A DNA stretch of 64,000 bases from Candidatus Margulisiibacteriota bacterium (GTDB lineage Bacteria > Margulisbacteria > WOR-1 > JAKLHX01 > JBAZKV01). The translations under genes and the position numbers were made by a program. The stretch lies in contig JBAZKV010000006.1 in the NCBI GenBank assembly GCA_041650635.1, forward strand, positions 1 through 64,000. The letters are read 5' to 3'. Positions 40,832 through 50,171 of the stretch are shown piece by piece. Each line of letters begins with the position of its first letter. Position 1 is the first letter of the stretch. A model generated the notes under the pieces. That model was not told the DNA's origin, made no database searches, and worked only from the letters and a program-made list of their open reading frames with translations.

Positions 40832-42078
40832 GCTCTGAAGCTATAGAAAAAGCCTCCGCGGCAAAGAAAGCCGCGATGGCTCTGTCCGTTATGGATACAA
40901 AAACAAAAAATGCCGCGCTTTTGGCAGTGGCCTCCTCGCTTTTGTCTTCGAGCAAAGCTCTTCTTGAGGCCAACAAGAAGGATATAGAAGCCGCAAGAGC
41001 AAAAGGCCTTTCAAAAGCTCTTATAGACCGTCTTTCCTTAAGCGAAGCCAGGATAAAAGACATGGCGGAAGGATTAAAAAAGGTAGCGGGGCTAAAAGAC
41101 CCCGTGGGAGAGGTCATCTGCAAATGGAAAAGGCCCAACGGGCTCAGGATAAAGAAAGTTCGCGTGCCTCTGGGCGTTATAGCGATCATCTATGAGGCAA
41201 GGCCCAATGTCACCGTTGATGCGGCCGCTCTCTGCCTTAAATCCGGGAATTGCGTGGTGCTGCGCGGAGGCTCTGACGCCGTCAATTCCAACATCTTTCT
41301 TGCGGGCCTTATTTCAAAGGCCGCCTCCTCCTGCGGGATACCAGATGGCGCTGTTTCCCTGATAAATTCAACGGACAGAAAAGCGGTCGAAGATCTTTTG
41401 TCGCTGCGGCAATATATTGATTGCGCGATCCCAAGAGGAGGCGCCGGACTTATAGACATGGTGGTGGAAAGATCCAGGGTCCCCGTAATTGAAACAGGTG
41501 TCGGCAACTGCCATGCCTATGTTGAAGCAAGTGCCGACCAGAGAATGGCGCGGGAGATCATATTTAATTCAAAAGTCCAACGGCCCTCGGTCTGTAATGC
41601 CATAGAGACCCTTCTTGTTGACGAAAAGATAGCCGCAGGTTTCCTGCCCTCTATAATAAAGCGCCTTAAAGAGGCCGGCGTCCGGATAAAGGGCTGCAGC
41701 AAAACAAGGAGGATAGACCCCTCACTGGAAGAAGCCTCCGAGGAGGACTGGAAGACAGAGTATCTGGACCTGATCCTGGCAGTTAGGGTCGTTGCCGGGA
41801 TAGATGAGGCCATAGAGCATATAACTCAATACGGCACCGGCCACAGCGAAACCATCATAACGAGGGACAGAAAAAAAGCCCGTCTGTTCACTTCAAAACT
41901 TGATTCGGCTGCCGTGTATGTGAACGCTTCCACGCGCTTTACCGACGGCGGAGAGTTCGGCTTTGGAGCTGAGATAGGCATTTCCACGCAAAAGCTTCAT
42001 GCCAGGGGCCCCATGGGATTGAACGAGCTGACCAGCTACAAATATGTGATCACAGGTTCGGGACAGGTCAGGAAATGA
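40828..42078 (+). CDS. proA: Glutamate-5-semialdehyde dehydrogenase
   Basis: ProA reduces glutamyl phosphate to the semialdehyde. The 416-aa protein has KVRVPLGVIAIIYEARPNVTVDAAALCLKSGN, IPRGGAGLIDMV, and the catalytic Cys in QRPSVCNAIETLLV (near 255). VNASTRFTDGGEFGFGAEIGISTQKLHARGP closes the core. The start is GTG, overlapping the proB stop. It overlaps nadD by four bases. Confidence 0.96.
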   Translation: MSSEAIEKASAAKKAAMALSVMDTKTKNAALLAVASSLLSSSKALLEANKKDIEAARAKGLSKALIDRLSLSEARIKDMAEGLKKVAGLKDPVGEVICKWKRPNGLRIKKVRVPLGVIAIIYEARPNVTVDAAALCLKSGNCVVLRGGSDAVNSNIFLAGLISKAASSCGIPDGAVSLINSTDRKAVEDLLSLRQYIDCAIPRGGAGLIDMVVERSRVPVIETGVGNCHAYVEASADQRMAREIIFNSKVQRPSVCNAIETLLVDEKIAAGFLPSIIKRLKEAGVRIKGCSKTRRIDPSLEEASEEDWKTEYLDLILAVRVVAGIDEAIEHITQYGTGHSETIITRDRKKARLFTSKLDSAAVYVNASTRFTDGGEFGFGAEIGISTQKLHARGPMGLNELTSYKYVITGSGQVRK

Positions 42079-42683
42079 AAAAGCTCGGTATCCTGGGGGG
42101 CACCTTTAACCCTCCCCACAAAGGGCACCTCAGCCTTGCCAAAACCGCCGCAAAAAAAGCCGGACTCGATCTGGTGGTGTTTGTTCCGACCGGCCTTCCG
42201 CCCCACAAGAGCACTAGGAACCTCGCGTCAAAAAAGCACCGCATGAAAATGGTAAGGCTGGCGGTAAAGAATGGCAGCCGACACTTTAAAGTGTCGGCTA
42301 TCGAGATCAACCGAAAGGGCTATTCTTACGCGGTGGATACCTTCTCGAAGCTGAAAAAGAGATACGGGGCAGGGACAAAGCTCTACTACATAATGGGCCT
42401 TGATTCCATAAATGACATTCTCAACTGGAAAAAACCGCTCGAGCTATTTAAACTGTGCCGCTTTATCGTGGCCACGCGCCCGGGGGCAAAGATCAAGACT
42501 TTCAGAAGGATCATGAAATTCCCTCCCGTTGCGCTTAACAAGGGGAAAATAGAGCTGATAGAACTAAACATGAAGATCTCTTCTTCCGACATCAGGGAAA
42601 GGCTCCGAAAACAAAAAGACATCTCAAAATTTGTTCCCGGCGCAGTTAAGGACTATATCACGGAAAATAGGCTATACTTATAA
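42075..42683 (+). CDS. nadD: Nicotinate-nucleotide adenylyltransferase
   Basis: NadD adenylates nicotinic-acid mononucleotide in NAD synthesis. The 202-aa protein has GILGGTFNPPHKGHLSLA with the HxGH-type site, FVPTGLPPHKS, YYIMGLDSI and the C-terminal ISSSDIRERLRK signature. A 24-bp perfect palindrome is part of its coding sequence (residues ~68-75) without disturbing the protein. It overlaps proA by four bases. Confidence 0.94.
   Translation: MKKLGILGGTFNPPHKGHLSLAKTAAKKAGLDLVVFVPTGLPPHKSTRNLASKKHRMKMVRLAVKNGSRHFKVSAIEINRKGYSYAVDTFSKLKKRYGAGTKLYYIMGLDSINDILNWKKPLELFKLCRFIVATRPGAKIKTFRRIMKFPPVALNKGKIELIELNMKISSSDIRERLRKQKDISKFVPGAVKDYITENRLYL
42276..42299. repeat. 24-bp perfect palindrome inside nadD
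   Basis: AGCCGACACTTT is followed directly by its reverse complement AAAGTGTCGGCT. It encodes GSRHFKVSA, which aligns with ordinary NadD residues, so it was either formed in place or inserted with little effect. It shares the CCGAC/GTCGG pair with the RAYT palindrome in opposite order. Confidence 0.8.
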
Positions 42684-42687
42684 CAAG

Positions 42688-43950
42688 ATGCGCCTTCCCA
42701 ACGCCACAACATCCATACTTGACAACGGCATCACGCTTTTAACGGAAGAGATCCCCTCTTTAAGGTCGGTCAGCATGGGCCTTATGTGCAGGGTGGGCTC
42801 TTCCAGCGAGGCCCTCGAAGAGATGGGCATTTCCCACTTTATTGAGCACCTGACCTTCAAGGGGACGCAAAAAAGGACCGCGGCCATGATAGCACAGGAG
42901 CTTGACGGAGTAGGCGGAAGGCTTAATGCCTTTACCGGAAAGGAATTCACGGTTTACTACGCCATAGTGCAGGACAAACATATTGATGTGGCCGCAGATG
43001 TTCTGTCAGATATTTTCCTGAATTCAAAATATGAAGCCGCAGATCTTGATGTGGAAAGGCATGTCATCCTTGAAGAGATCAAAATGTACGAAGATGCCCC
43101 TGATGAACAGATCCACGATATCTTTACTTCTTCTATGCTGCCCGGAAACGGCTTTGGCAACACTACCATAGGCACCGAAGACACCGTAAAGTCCCTTGAC
43201 AGGGATAAGATACTTGAATTCAGAACAAAATACTATACTCCCCAAAACCTTATCATCTCCATTGCGGGAAATATCAAACCTAAAGAAGCACTAAAAATAG
43301 TATCGTCCTCTTTTTCCGGGTACAGCGGGAACTTTGAAACCCCGGACCTTGAACCTGCAAGTCCGTCCCCATGCATAAAACTGAAAAAGAAGAAGACGGA
43401 ACAGGTCCACCTGATAATCGGCGCCAACGGCGTTTCTCAGACCGACCCGGACCGGTATGCGTTCTCCCTCCTGGACAATGTGTTGGGGGGCTCCATGAGC
43501 TCAAGGCTGTTCCAGGAAATAAGGGAAAAGAGAGGCCTGGCATATTCGGTATTCTCATTTAACCACGGCTTTAAGAACGCGGGGCTGTGCGGCATTTATG
43601 CCGGAACAAGAAAAGAGAACTTTGAAAGAACGGTAGAGCTGATCCTGGACGAGATAAGAAAGTTAAAAAAGGACGGCATAACAAAAGCAGAATTTGAGCG
43701 CTCAAGGGAGTACATAAAAGGATCCCTCGTCTTGTCCCTTGAGGCAAGCAACAGCAGGATGAATTATATGGCAAGATCACACTTTTATTATGAACAAGTC
43801 CTGACGATAGATGAGGTGCTGAGCCGGATCGATGCAGTTACTCCGGACAAAATAATGGAAATGGCCGCCCGGCATTATGACAACAAACAGCTTTCGCTGG
43901 TTGTGATAGGCGATTTTGACGAATTGCCAATAAAGAAAATAGAGGTATAA
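42688..43950 (+). CDS. M16 family zinc peptidase (processing-peptidase-like)
   Basis: The 420-aa protein is an insulinase-family metallopeptidase. The inverted zinc motif is HFIEHLTFKGT (near 49), with the third ligand Glu in DAPDEQIHDIF-adjacent helix (EEIKMYEDAPDEQ, near 125). The second, inactive half carries the RxxY-type motif (GGSMSSRLFQEIREKRGLAYSVFSF). This is the PqqL/MPP-beta-like single-chain form common in bacteria. ATG 42688 is preferred to the longer frame; it begins five bases after nadD. A TATACT ends nine bases before it. dapB follows by eight bases. Substrate unknown. Confidence 0.9.
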   Translation: MRLPNATTSILDNGITLLTEEIPSLRSVSMGLMCRVGSSSEALEEMGISHFIEHLTFKGTQKRTAAMIAQELDGVGGRLNAFTGKEFTVYYAIVQDKHIDVAADVLSDIFLNSKYEAADLDVERHVILEEIKMYEDAPDEQIHDIFTSSMLPGNGFGNTTIGTEDTVKSLDRDKILEFRTKYYTPQNLIISIAGNIKPKEALKIVSSSFSGYSGNFETPDLEPASPSPCIKLKKKKTEQVHLIIGANGVSQTDPDRYAFSLLDNVLGGSMSSRLFQEIREKRGLAYSVFSFNHGFKNAGLCGIYAGTRKENFERTVELILDEIRKLKKDGITKAEFERSREYIKGSLVLSLEASNSRMNYMARSHFYYEQVLTIDEVLSRIDAVTPDKIMEMAARHYDNKQLSLVVIGDFDELPIKKIEV

Positions 43951-43958
43951 TTAGCAGT

Positions 43959-44636
43959 ATGGAAAGAACAAGGGTGCTCATTAACGGCGCTAAGGGAAAA
44001 ATGGGCCGGGAGGTCATAAGGGCTGTCTCAAAAGAAGCCGAGCTTGAACTTGTGGCGCAGGCAGACCTTGGCGACGATCTGGCAGGGACCATCAAAAAGT
44101 CCAGGCCTGATGTCGTCATTGATTTTACTATCCCAAAGTCGGCCATGGACAACATAAGGACCGCGGCACAGAACAAATGCCATGTGATAGTGGGAACTAC
44201 CGGCATCACCGAAAATGACCTTGCCGAGATAAAGGACCTGTGCAGCACCAACAAAGTGAACATCCTGGTGGCCCCCAACTTTGCCGTCGGGGCCGTCCTC
44301 ATGATGAAGTACGCCTCCGACGCGGCCAAATATATGCCTAAGGCCGAAATAATAGAACTGCATCACGACCAAAAGCTTGATGCCCCTTCCGGAACAGCGC
44401 TTAAGACCGCGGATATGATGAAAAAGAGCTCCGGCATAAAGGATGTTCCCATCCACAGCGTAAGACTGCCTGGTTTTGTAGCCGACCAGCAGGTCATCTT
44501 TGGCGGCCTGGGACAGACCCTCACTATCAAGCATGAAACCACGGGCAGGGAGTGTTTTATGCCCGGTGTAGTACTTGCCGCAAAAAAGATCAAGTTGCTC
44601 AAAGGCCTGACCTACGGGCTCGAGAATATATTGTAG
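43959..44636 (+). CDS. dapB: 4-hydroxy-tetrahydrodipicolinate reductase
   Basis: DapB reduces HTPA to tetrahydrodipicolinate, the substrate of DapL found at 3 kb. The protein has the NAD(P) motif VLINGAKGKMGREV, the VGTTGI loop, and the catalytic ELHHDQKLDAPSGTALKTADMM (near 130-150). At 225 aa it is slightly short but all motifs are present. It is the last of the rplU-to-dapB plus-strand run, with about 100 bases before the next gene. Confidence 0.95.
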   Translation: MERTRVLINGAKGKMGREVIRAVSKEAELELVAQADLGDDLAGTIKKSRPDVVIDFTIPKSAMDNIRTAAQNKCHVIVGTTGITENDLAEIKDLCSTNKVNILVAPNFAVGAVLMMKYASDAAKYMPKAEIIELHHDQKLDAPSGTALKTADMMKKSSGIKDVPIHSVRLPGFVADQQVIFGGLGQTLTIKHETTGRECFMPGVVLAAKKIKLLKGLTYGLENIL

Positions 44637-44739
44637 AGCTTTTTCCTCTACCTAACTTCTACCGCGATCGGGATTATACTGAAATCCCTGAAATATTGCA
44701 TCGATATACATCCGTGATCGGTCAAAAAGGAGAATTACT

Positions 44740-45852
44740 ATGGTAGAAAGCGTCGGGGCTACGGTGTTATGTGCATTGGGTGCAAGAGGACCGAGATTTC
44801 ATGAAGGGGACAGGATCGCCACTTTTGATATAGGCGGGGGCACAGTAAGATCGGGGGTTTTTAGGCTGGAAGCTGGCAGAAGGCCTGTTCTGGAAGAAGC
44901 CTTTCGGATAGAGCAAAGATATGCAAATTCTGCCGATCTGATCCGGGACTGCTATGTCTTTGCCGAAGCAACAATGCCGGCGGAGCAGAGTTCCTGCGTG
45001 TTTTCTTTTGCGGGGCCTGTCGACACTGGAAGAGGGACCATTGTTAAGCTCACCAATCATGTCGGGGTCGAGGAAAGGCACATCCCGTTCGCAAGTTCTG
45101 TCAGCGGCCTTTTTAGAGAAAACTGCGGCAGGGGTGTAGAAGTAACTGTCATCAATGACGGCGAATCGGGCGCATATGCCGAATTCAGCCCTCAGGGAGC
45201 CCTGGCACGCCTTAAAGACGGCGACCTGGGCATGGCGCTCATCTGGGGAAACGGCATAGGAGGAAGGCTTTATCAAAAAAGAGGCAACGGGATCGCCAAG
45301 GTCCCGGGAGCTTTTGAGCCGGGGCACTTTTTGATGAGCCGCACCCTATTAAATGCTCTCGGGATGCCGGATATGAGCATACCGGCATCATGCGGCTGCC
45401 AGGTTACTCCCAATCTTTCTCCGGCCCACTTCGAAAATTATTGCATGGAATCGGTAATTAAAGGGCCTTCTTTGCAGAAACTTATATCTGAATTTGCAGG
45501 CCGTGAACTGAAGCTTGAAGATGTGCCAGCCGCTCTTTCTAAAGGAATTCCGGATGGGCGGGACTTGGGAATTTTGGATGCCTTAGGCACAGCAGGCAGG
45601 ATCCTTGCGCACAGGCTCGAAGCCCTGCAGAGGGGCTATGATGACATGGGAGCTATCTCTTTTGCTCTTATAGGCGGGGTCGGCGTTAATCTCGGGCAAT
45701 GTATCATCCCCAGCATGGACGATTACAGCCATAAAATGGCTTCCAGCTTGCAAAAACCGGCATGGGCACAGACACCTAATTATTACATCGGAGCTTTTCC
45801 GTCGGATCAGACCAATCTCTGGGGAAATATTTTCTATCAATTGGGGCTTTGA
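44740..45852 (+). CDS. ROK-like sugar kinase / glucokinase-family protein
   Basis: The 370-aa protein has the ASKHA fold: phosphate-1 motif ATFDIGGGTVRSGVF (near 29), adenosine/phosphate-2 loop and CVFSFAGPVDTGRGTI. The catalytic Asp is in VINDGESGAYAE (near 139) and the LIWGNGIGGRLY glycine loop follows. The ROK zinc motif GHxxxxxxGxxCxCGxxGCxE is only loosely matched (EPGHFLM, SCGCQ), so it may be nearer to the Glk glucokinases. AAAGGAG precedes the ATG. The first 25 residues precede the fold and are unusual. Sugar specificity unknown. Confidence 0.78.
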   Translation: MVESVGATVLCALGARGPRFHEGDRIATFDIGGGTVRSGVFRLEAGRRPVLEEAFRIEQRYANSADLIRDCYVFAEATMPAEQSSCVFSFAGPVDTGRGTIVKLTNHVGVEERHIPFASSVSGLFRENCGRGVEVTVINDGESGAYAEFSPQGALARLKDGDLGMALIWGNGIGGRLYQKRGNGIAKVPGAFEPGHFLMSRTLLNALGMPDMSIPASCGCQVTPNLSPAHFENYCMESVIKGPSLQKLISEFAGRELKLEDVPAALSKGIPDGRDLGILDALGTAGRILAHRLEALQRGYDDMGAISFALIGGVGVNLGQCIIPSMDDYSHKMASSLQKPAWAQTPNYYIGAFPSDQTNLWGNIFYQLGL

Positions 45853-46226
45853 TCTTGAACAAAAGCCTGAAATCTCTCCACGGAAAGGCCGATATACATA
45901 TAGAAGGGGGCAGGCCCGGGAACAAGCCGGTGCCTCGCCTGTTGATCACCGGACCAGATCTGCCCCGCTCTTATTTACAGAGGGGACCAATGATAGAAAA
46001 AGCTGGAAAAGCAGAAAATATGATGCATAAAATTGCAGCGGACAACATCATGAAGAATAATTGTACAAAAAGGAACTTTTCCGGAAGCGACCTTAGGGCC
46101 GCTGCCTCGGACCTGCTCAACAATGAACTTAAAGAGCTTGGAACACGGCTTCCCAAAGAAGACCAGGGCCGTCTTTTGGACCTGGCGCTAATGGCTTACA
46201 TCAAAACCGAGATCAAACAGGCTTAA
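45849..46226 (+). CDS. Uncharacterised 125-aa protein, TTG start
   Basis: I do not recognise it. The TTG start overlaps the kinase stop as TTGA, the same coupling seen at crtI and the fourth pseudopilin. The first ~45 residues are Gly/Pro-rich and likely disordered; residues 50-125 are helical (RAAASDLLNNELKELGTRL, GRLLDLALMAYIKTEIK). Its TAA is interlocked with the radA stop (TTAA at 46223-46226). It could modulate the kinase; that is only inferred from coupling. Confidence 0.6.
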   Translation: MILNKSLKSLHGKADIHIEGGRPGNKPVPRLLITGPDLPRSYLQRGPMIEKAGKAENMMHKIAADNIMKNNCTKRNFSGSDLRAAASDLLNNELKELGTRLPKEDQGRLLDLALMAYIKTEIKQA

Positions 46227-47578
46227 CCCGCCGACCTGTCTATAGCCTCCCTGATATTTGAGACCCCGGTTATCTCCATGCCTTTTACAGGCTTGATCTT
46301 GTTCAGGCTGATCGCAGGCACAAGGGCTTTTGTAAAACCGGTGGCGGCCGCTTCCGAAAGCCTTTTTTGCAGGTTCGAAATGCTCCTGATCTCCCCCGTC
46401 AATCCCAGTTCTCCGGCTATAATCATTTTGGGGTCTATCCCTTTGTTCTTTGCGCAGGAGACCACCGCAAGAGCCGCCGGCAGGTCCGCAGCAGGCTCAT
46501 CCACATAAAGGCCCGAGGTAACGCTGAGATAGATGTCCTGTTCAAAAAGCCTGATGCCGGCTTTTCGCTCGAGCACCCCTATGATCATTGAGCACCTGTT
46601 GTGGTCCAGTCCCGTTACCACTCTTCTCGGATAGGCAAGTTTGGACTGGCTTACAAGGGCCTGTATCTCTATCATAAGAGGACGGCTTCCCTCCACCGCA
46701 CAGGAAACAACGGAACCAGGAGATCCAAGAGAGCCTTCTTCAAGAAGGACCTTTGAAGGATTAACGACCTCCTTAAGCCCTTCCTGCGTCATTTCAAAGA
46801 TCCCTACCTCATTGGTGGAGCCAAAGCGGTTCTTGACCGCCCGCAGTATCCTCAACTGGCGGCTGTTCTCCCCTTCAAAGTAGAGAACAGTATCAACCAT
46901 ATGTTCAAGGATGCGGGGGCCTGCCACAGAGCCGTCTTTTGTCACCTGCCCTATCAAGAAAACCGGGATGTTAAGGGTTTTTGCTATTTGGACCAGATAG
47001 GAGGCGCAATCCTTGATCTGGGATACCGAGCCGGCGGCGGAAGGGATGTCGCTCCTGCTGACTGTCTGTATGGAATCTATCATGACCAGATCGGGTTTAA
47101 GCTGAGTTATCTGCTCCTCAATTTCAAAAAGTCCGGTATCGGTATAGATAAAAAGCCCCGGAGCGTTCACGGACAGCCTCTGGGCCCTTACTTTGATCTG
47201 GTTAAGGGATTCCTCTCCGCTCACATAAAGGACCCTTCCCTTTTTCCCGACGGAAGAAGCCAGCTGCAGCATGAGAGTGGATTTGCCCGTCCCCGGCTCT
47301 CCTGCCACAAGCACGGCAGCCCCCTTTAAGATGCCCCCGCCCAGCACTCTGTCAAACTCCCCTATCCCCGATAAGGTCCTGGGATCTTTTTGAACATCTA
47401 TCTTATCGATCGATACCGCTTCTGAACTTTGAGATTTGAATTTTTGGATCTGTTTTGGATTTTGAGTTTCGGATTTTGAACTTTCTTCAATATAGCTGTT
47501 CCACTCTTCACAGACAGGGCATCTGCCTATCCATGAAGGCGACTGCGCTCCGCAGCTCCGGCAAACAAATGGGCTCAT
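46223..47578 (-). CDS. radA: DNA repair protein RadA (Sms)
   Basis: RadA is a RecA-like ATPase and helicase acting on recombination intermediates. The zinc finger CRSCG...CPVC lies at residues 6-23, Walker A GEPGTGKST near 93, the RadA signature KNRFGSTNEVGIFEM near 250, and a Lon-like C-terminal domain (residues ~280-450) closes the chain. Residues ~33-53 form a Ser/Gln/Lys-rich linker encoded by a heptamer-type repeat, placed between zinc finger and ATPase where length should be tolerated. It overlaps clpC by four bases. clpC-radA order is common in Firmicutes-like genomes. Confidence 0.95.
   Translation of the reverse strand: MSPFVCRSCGAQSPSWIGRCPVCEEWNSYIEESSKSETQNPKQIQKFKSQSSEAVSIDKIDVQKDPRTLSGIGEFDRVLGGGILKGAAVLVAGEPGTGKSTLMLQLASSVGKKGRVLYVSGEESLNQIKVRAQRLSVNAPGLFIYTDTGLFEIEEQITQLKPDLVMIDSIQTVSRSDIPSAAGSVSQIKDCASYLVQIAKTLNIPVFLIGQVTKDGSVAGPRILEHMVDTVLYFEGENSRQLRILRAVKNRFGSTNEVGIFEMTQEGLKEVVNPSKVLLEEGSLGSPGSVVSCAVEGSRPLMIEIQALVSQSKLAYPRRVVTGLDHNRCSMIIGVLERKAGIRLFEQDIYLSVTSGLYVDEPAADLPAALAVVSCAKNKGIDPKMIIAGELGLTGEIRSISNLQKRLSEAAATGFTKALVPAISLNKIKPVKGMEITGVSNIREAIDRSAG
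47422..47487. repeat. A+T-rich heptamer-type repeat within radA
   Basis: On the minus strand units such as TCAAAAT, CCGAAAC, TCAAAAT, CCAAAAC follow each other in 7-base steps, then degrade through AGATCCA, AAAATTC, AAATCTC, AAAGTTC. It encodes the KSETQNPKQIQKFKSQS linker. It is a different composition class from the G-rich arrays at 29.1 and 35.3 kb. Confidence 0.7.
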
Positions 47579-50070
47579 TTTGATACCGGGGTTTCGGCCT
47601 CTTTGCTTTCCGATGTTTTTTCCGCCCTGCCCTGCTGCTTTTTTGCCGGCTTCCCGGTGAACACTATTTTTTCATCCTTAAGGTCAACCTTTATCCTGGT
47701 GCCGTAGGGGAAATTGCCGAGCAGAACTTCTTCGGAAAGAGGTTCCTCTATCTCATTTTCTATGGTCCTTCTTAGCGGTCTTGCCCCGAATTTTGGGTCG
47801 TACCCTTTTTCCGCAAGAAAATCTTTTGCTTTTTTGGTAAGTTCCAGAATAAAACCTTTTGCCTCAAGCCTTTCGTTAAGTTCCCCTATCATGATATCCA
47901 CTATTTTGACAAGGTCTTCTTTGGTTATGGGATGGAACACTATGCTTTCGTCTATCCTGTTGAGGAATTCAGGCTTAAAACTCTTTTTAAGTTCTTCCAG
48001 GACCTGCTCCTTCATCCTGTCATAGGTGGCCCCTGCATCGTCCCTGGTAAGGAACCCGAAAGAAGTTTGTTTTCTTATAAGATCTGCCCCCACATTGGAG
48101 GTCATTATGATTATGGTGTTTCGAAAGTCCACTGTGTGCCCCTGCGAATCGGTAAGTTTACCGTCGTCTAAGACCTGCAAAAGTATGTTGGTTACATCGT
48201 GATGGGCCTTTTCTATCTCGTCCAAAAGGACAACTGAATGCGGCTTTCTGCGCACGGGCTCCGACAAAAGCCCTCCTTCCCCAAAACCGACATATCCCGG
48301 AGGAGAGCCCACCAGGCGGGATACCGTGTGTGATTCCAGATATTCGGACATGTCTATCCTTACCATTGCGTCCTTGTCGCCAAAGATGAATTCCGCCACC
48401 CTTTTTGCGAGCTCGGTCTTGCCCACGCCCGAAGGCCCCATGAACAGGAATGACCCGATGGGCCTTTTAGGGTCTTTCAATCCTGCCCTGGACCTTCTTA
48501 TGGACCTGGCTATAACGGAGACCGCTTCTTCCTGTCCCACGACTTTCCGGCCTATCTCTTCTTCCATCTTAAGGAGCCGCTTTGTCTCTTCTTCGGTAAG
48601 CTGGGTTATCGGGACTCCCGTCCAGGAAGAAACTATCTGGGCGATCGATTCTTCGCCGACCTCCGGCCTGTCCTGCCTGTCCATAGAGCCGATATTCTTG
48701 GCAGCCGCCTCGTACTTGGACCTTATTTCTTCTTCCTTGTCCCGCAACTGGGCGGCTTTTTCATATTCCTGGTCCCTTACTGCGGTCTCTTTTTCCGCTT
48801 TTATCCTCTCAAGCTCTTTAGAAAGCTCCACCACTTCAGGAGGCGCCACGGCAGAGCTCAGCATTACCTTGGCAGAAGCTTCGTCCACCAGGTCTATAGC
48901 CTTGTCCGGCAGATGCCTGTCAGGAATGTAGTGCGCCGACAGTCTGGCGGCAGACACCAGAGCTTGATCTGAAATCCGAACCCGGTGAAAATCTTCATAT
49001 CTTGGACGAAGACCTTTAAGTATTTCTATGGTCTCGGGAACTGCGGGCTCTTCTACAAGAACGGACTGGAACCTGCGCTCGAGCGCGGCGTCGCTTTCTA
49101 TCTTTTTGCGGTATTCGTCCTGCGTGGTGGCGCCTATGCACTGGAGTTCTCCCCTTGCAAGGGCGGGTTTAAGCATGTTGGCCGCATCCATGGCGCCCTC
49201 GGCGGCTCCCGCGCCGATTATCGTGTGTATTTCGTCGATAAAAAGAATGACATTGTCGCTTTTTCGCAGTTCCTCTATTATCCTTTTAAGCCTTTCCTCA
49301 AACTCGCCGCGGTATTTGGTGCCGGCTATCAAAAGCCCAAGGTCAAGAGAAACTACTCTTTTGTTCATCAGGGTGTGAGGGATATTGCCTGTCACTATTT
49401 TTTGGGCAAGGCCCTCAACAATGGCGGTCTTTCCCACTCCGGCCTCTCCTGTAAGCACCGGGTTGTTCTTTTTTCTGCGGGACAGTATCTGAACCACCCT
49501 TTCTATCTCCTTGGCCCTGCCCACAACGGGATCAAGCTTCTTTTCCCTGGCCTGAACTGTAAGGTCGCGGCTAAATGCATCAAGCACAGGCGTCCCGGAA
49601 GAAGAAGGAGGCTTTCTGTGATAAGCGGTCTCTTCTCCCAGGAATGCTATTATCCTGTTCTTGGCGGTAGAATAATTGATGCCCAGGTCGTTAAGCACCC
49701 TGGCGCAGAGTCCCGTGTTCTCGCGCAGCAGCCCCATAAAAAGGTGCTCCACCCCGACATAGCTGTGGCCGAGCTGCCTGGCCTCGTCCCAGGCCAGCTC
49801 AATCGTATGTTTTACTTGAGCGCTGAACGGGATCTCGCTGGCGGGACGGCCCCCTTCGCTTTTTATCGCCTCTTCCAGAAGGCTCTTTATGCGTCCGGGC
49901 TCCGCCTTGAAAAATTCAAAGGTCTTAAGGACGACCGGCTCTTTTTCCCGGATCATACCCAATATCATGTGTTCGTTGCCCAGGGAATGGGCCATGAGCC
50001 TCTGGGCCTCTTCCTGAGAGGCCATGATGACCCGGACCGCACGCTCGGAAAACCTGTCGAACATTACCAT
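47575..50070 (-). CDS. clpC: ATP-dependent Clp protease ATP-binding subunit ClpC
   Basis: ClpC unfolds proteins for ClpP. The 831-aa protein has two Clp_N repeats (residues ~5-145), AAA-1 with GEAGVGKTAIVEGLAQ and VILFIDEIHTIIGAG, a middle coiled-coil with a UVR motif (VRDQEYEKAAQLRDKEEEI, near 425), AAA-2 with GPSGVGKTELAKRVAE and a ClpB_D2-small C-terminal domain (YDPKFGARPLRRTIE). The UVR motif and a middle domain shorter than in ClpB identify ClpC. The ATG at 50070 or the one two codons later could be used. It lies before radA; mcsA, mcsB and ctsR are absent here. Confidence 0.95.
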   Translation of the reverse strand: MVMFDRFSERAVRVIMASQEEAQRLMAHSLGNEHMILGMIREKEPVVLKTFEFFKAEPGRIKSLLEEAIKSEGGRPASEIPFSAQVKHTIELAWDEARQLGHSYVGVEHLFMGLLRENTGLCARVLNDLGINYSTAKNRIIAFLGEETAYHRKPPSSSGTPVLDAFSRDLTVQAREKKLDPVVGRAKEIERVVQILSRRKKNNPVLTGEAGVGKTAIVEGLAQKIVTGNIPHTLMNKRVVSLDLGLLIAGTKYRGEFEERLKRIIEELRKSDNVILFIDEIHTIIGAGAAEGAMDAANMLKPALARGELQCIGATTQDEYRKKIESDAALERRFQSVLVEEPAVPETIEILKGLRPRYEDFHRVRISDQALVSAARLSAHYIPDRHLPDKAIDLVDEASAKVMLSSAVAPPEVVELSKELERIKAEKETAVRDQEYEKAAQLRDKEEEIRSKYEAAAKNIGSMDRQDRPEVGEESIAQIVSSWTGVPITQLTEEETKRLLKMEEEIGRKVVGQEEAVSVIARSIRRSRAGLKDPKRPIGSFLFMGPSGVGKTELAKRVAEFIFGDKDAMVRIDMSEYLESHTVSRLVGSPPGYVGFGEGGLLSEPVRRKPHSVVLLDEIEKAHHDVTNILLQVLDDGKLTDSQGHTVDFRNTIIIMTSNVGADLIRKQTSFGFLTRDDAGATYDRMKEQVLEELKKSFKPEFLNRIDESIVFHPITKEDLVKIVDIMIGELNERLEAKGFILELTKKAKDFLAEKGYDPKFGARPLRRTIENEIEEPLSEEVLLGNFPYGTRIKVDLKDEKIVFTGKPAKKQQGRAEKTSESKEAETPVSK

Positions 50071-50171
50071 ATTGTGTACCCGCCTCTGGAAAAATTATAA
50101 CAGAAAATAAAGGGGATTAGCATGCAAGTTCAAGGCCCTTTAACGCGATGGATATATAGGGAGGCAAATCC

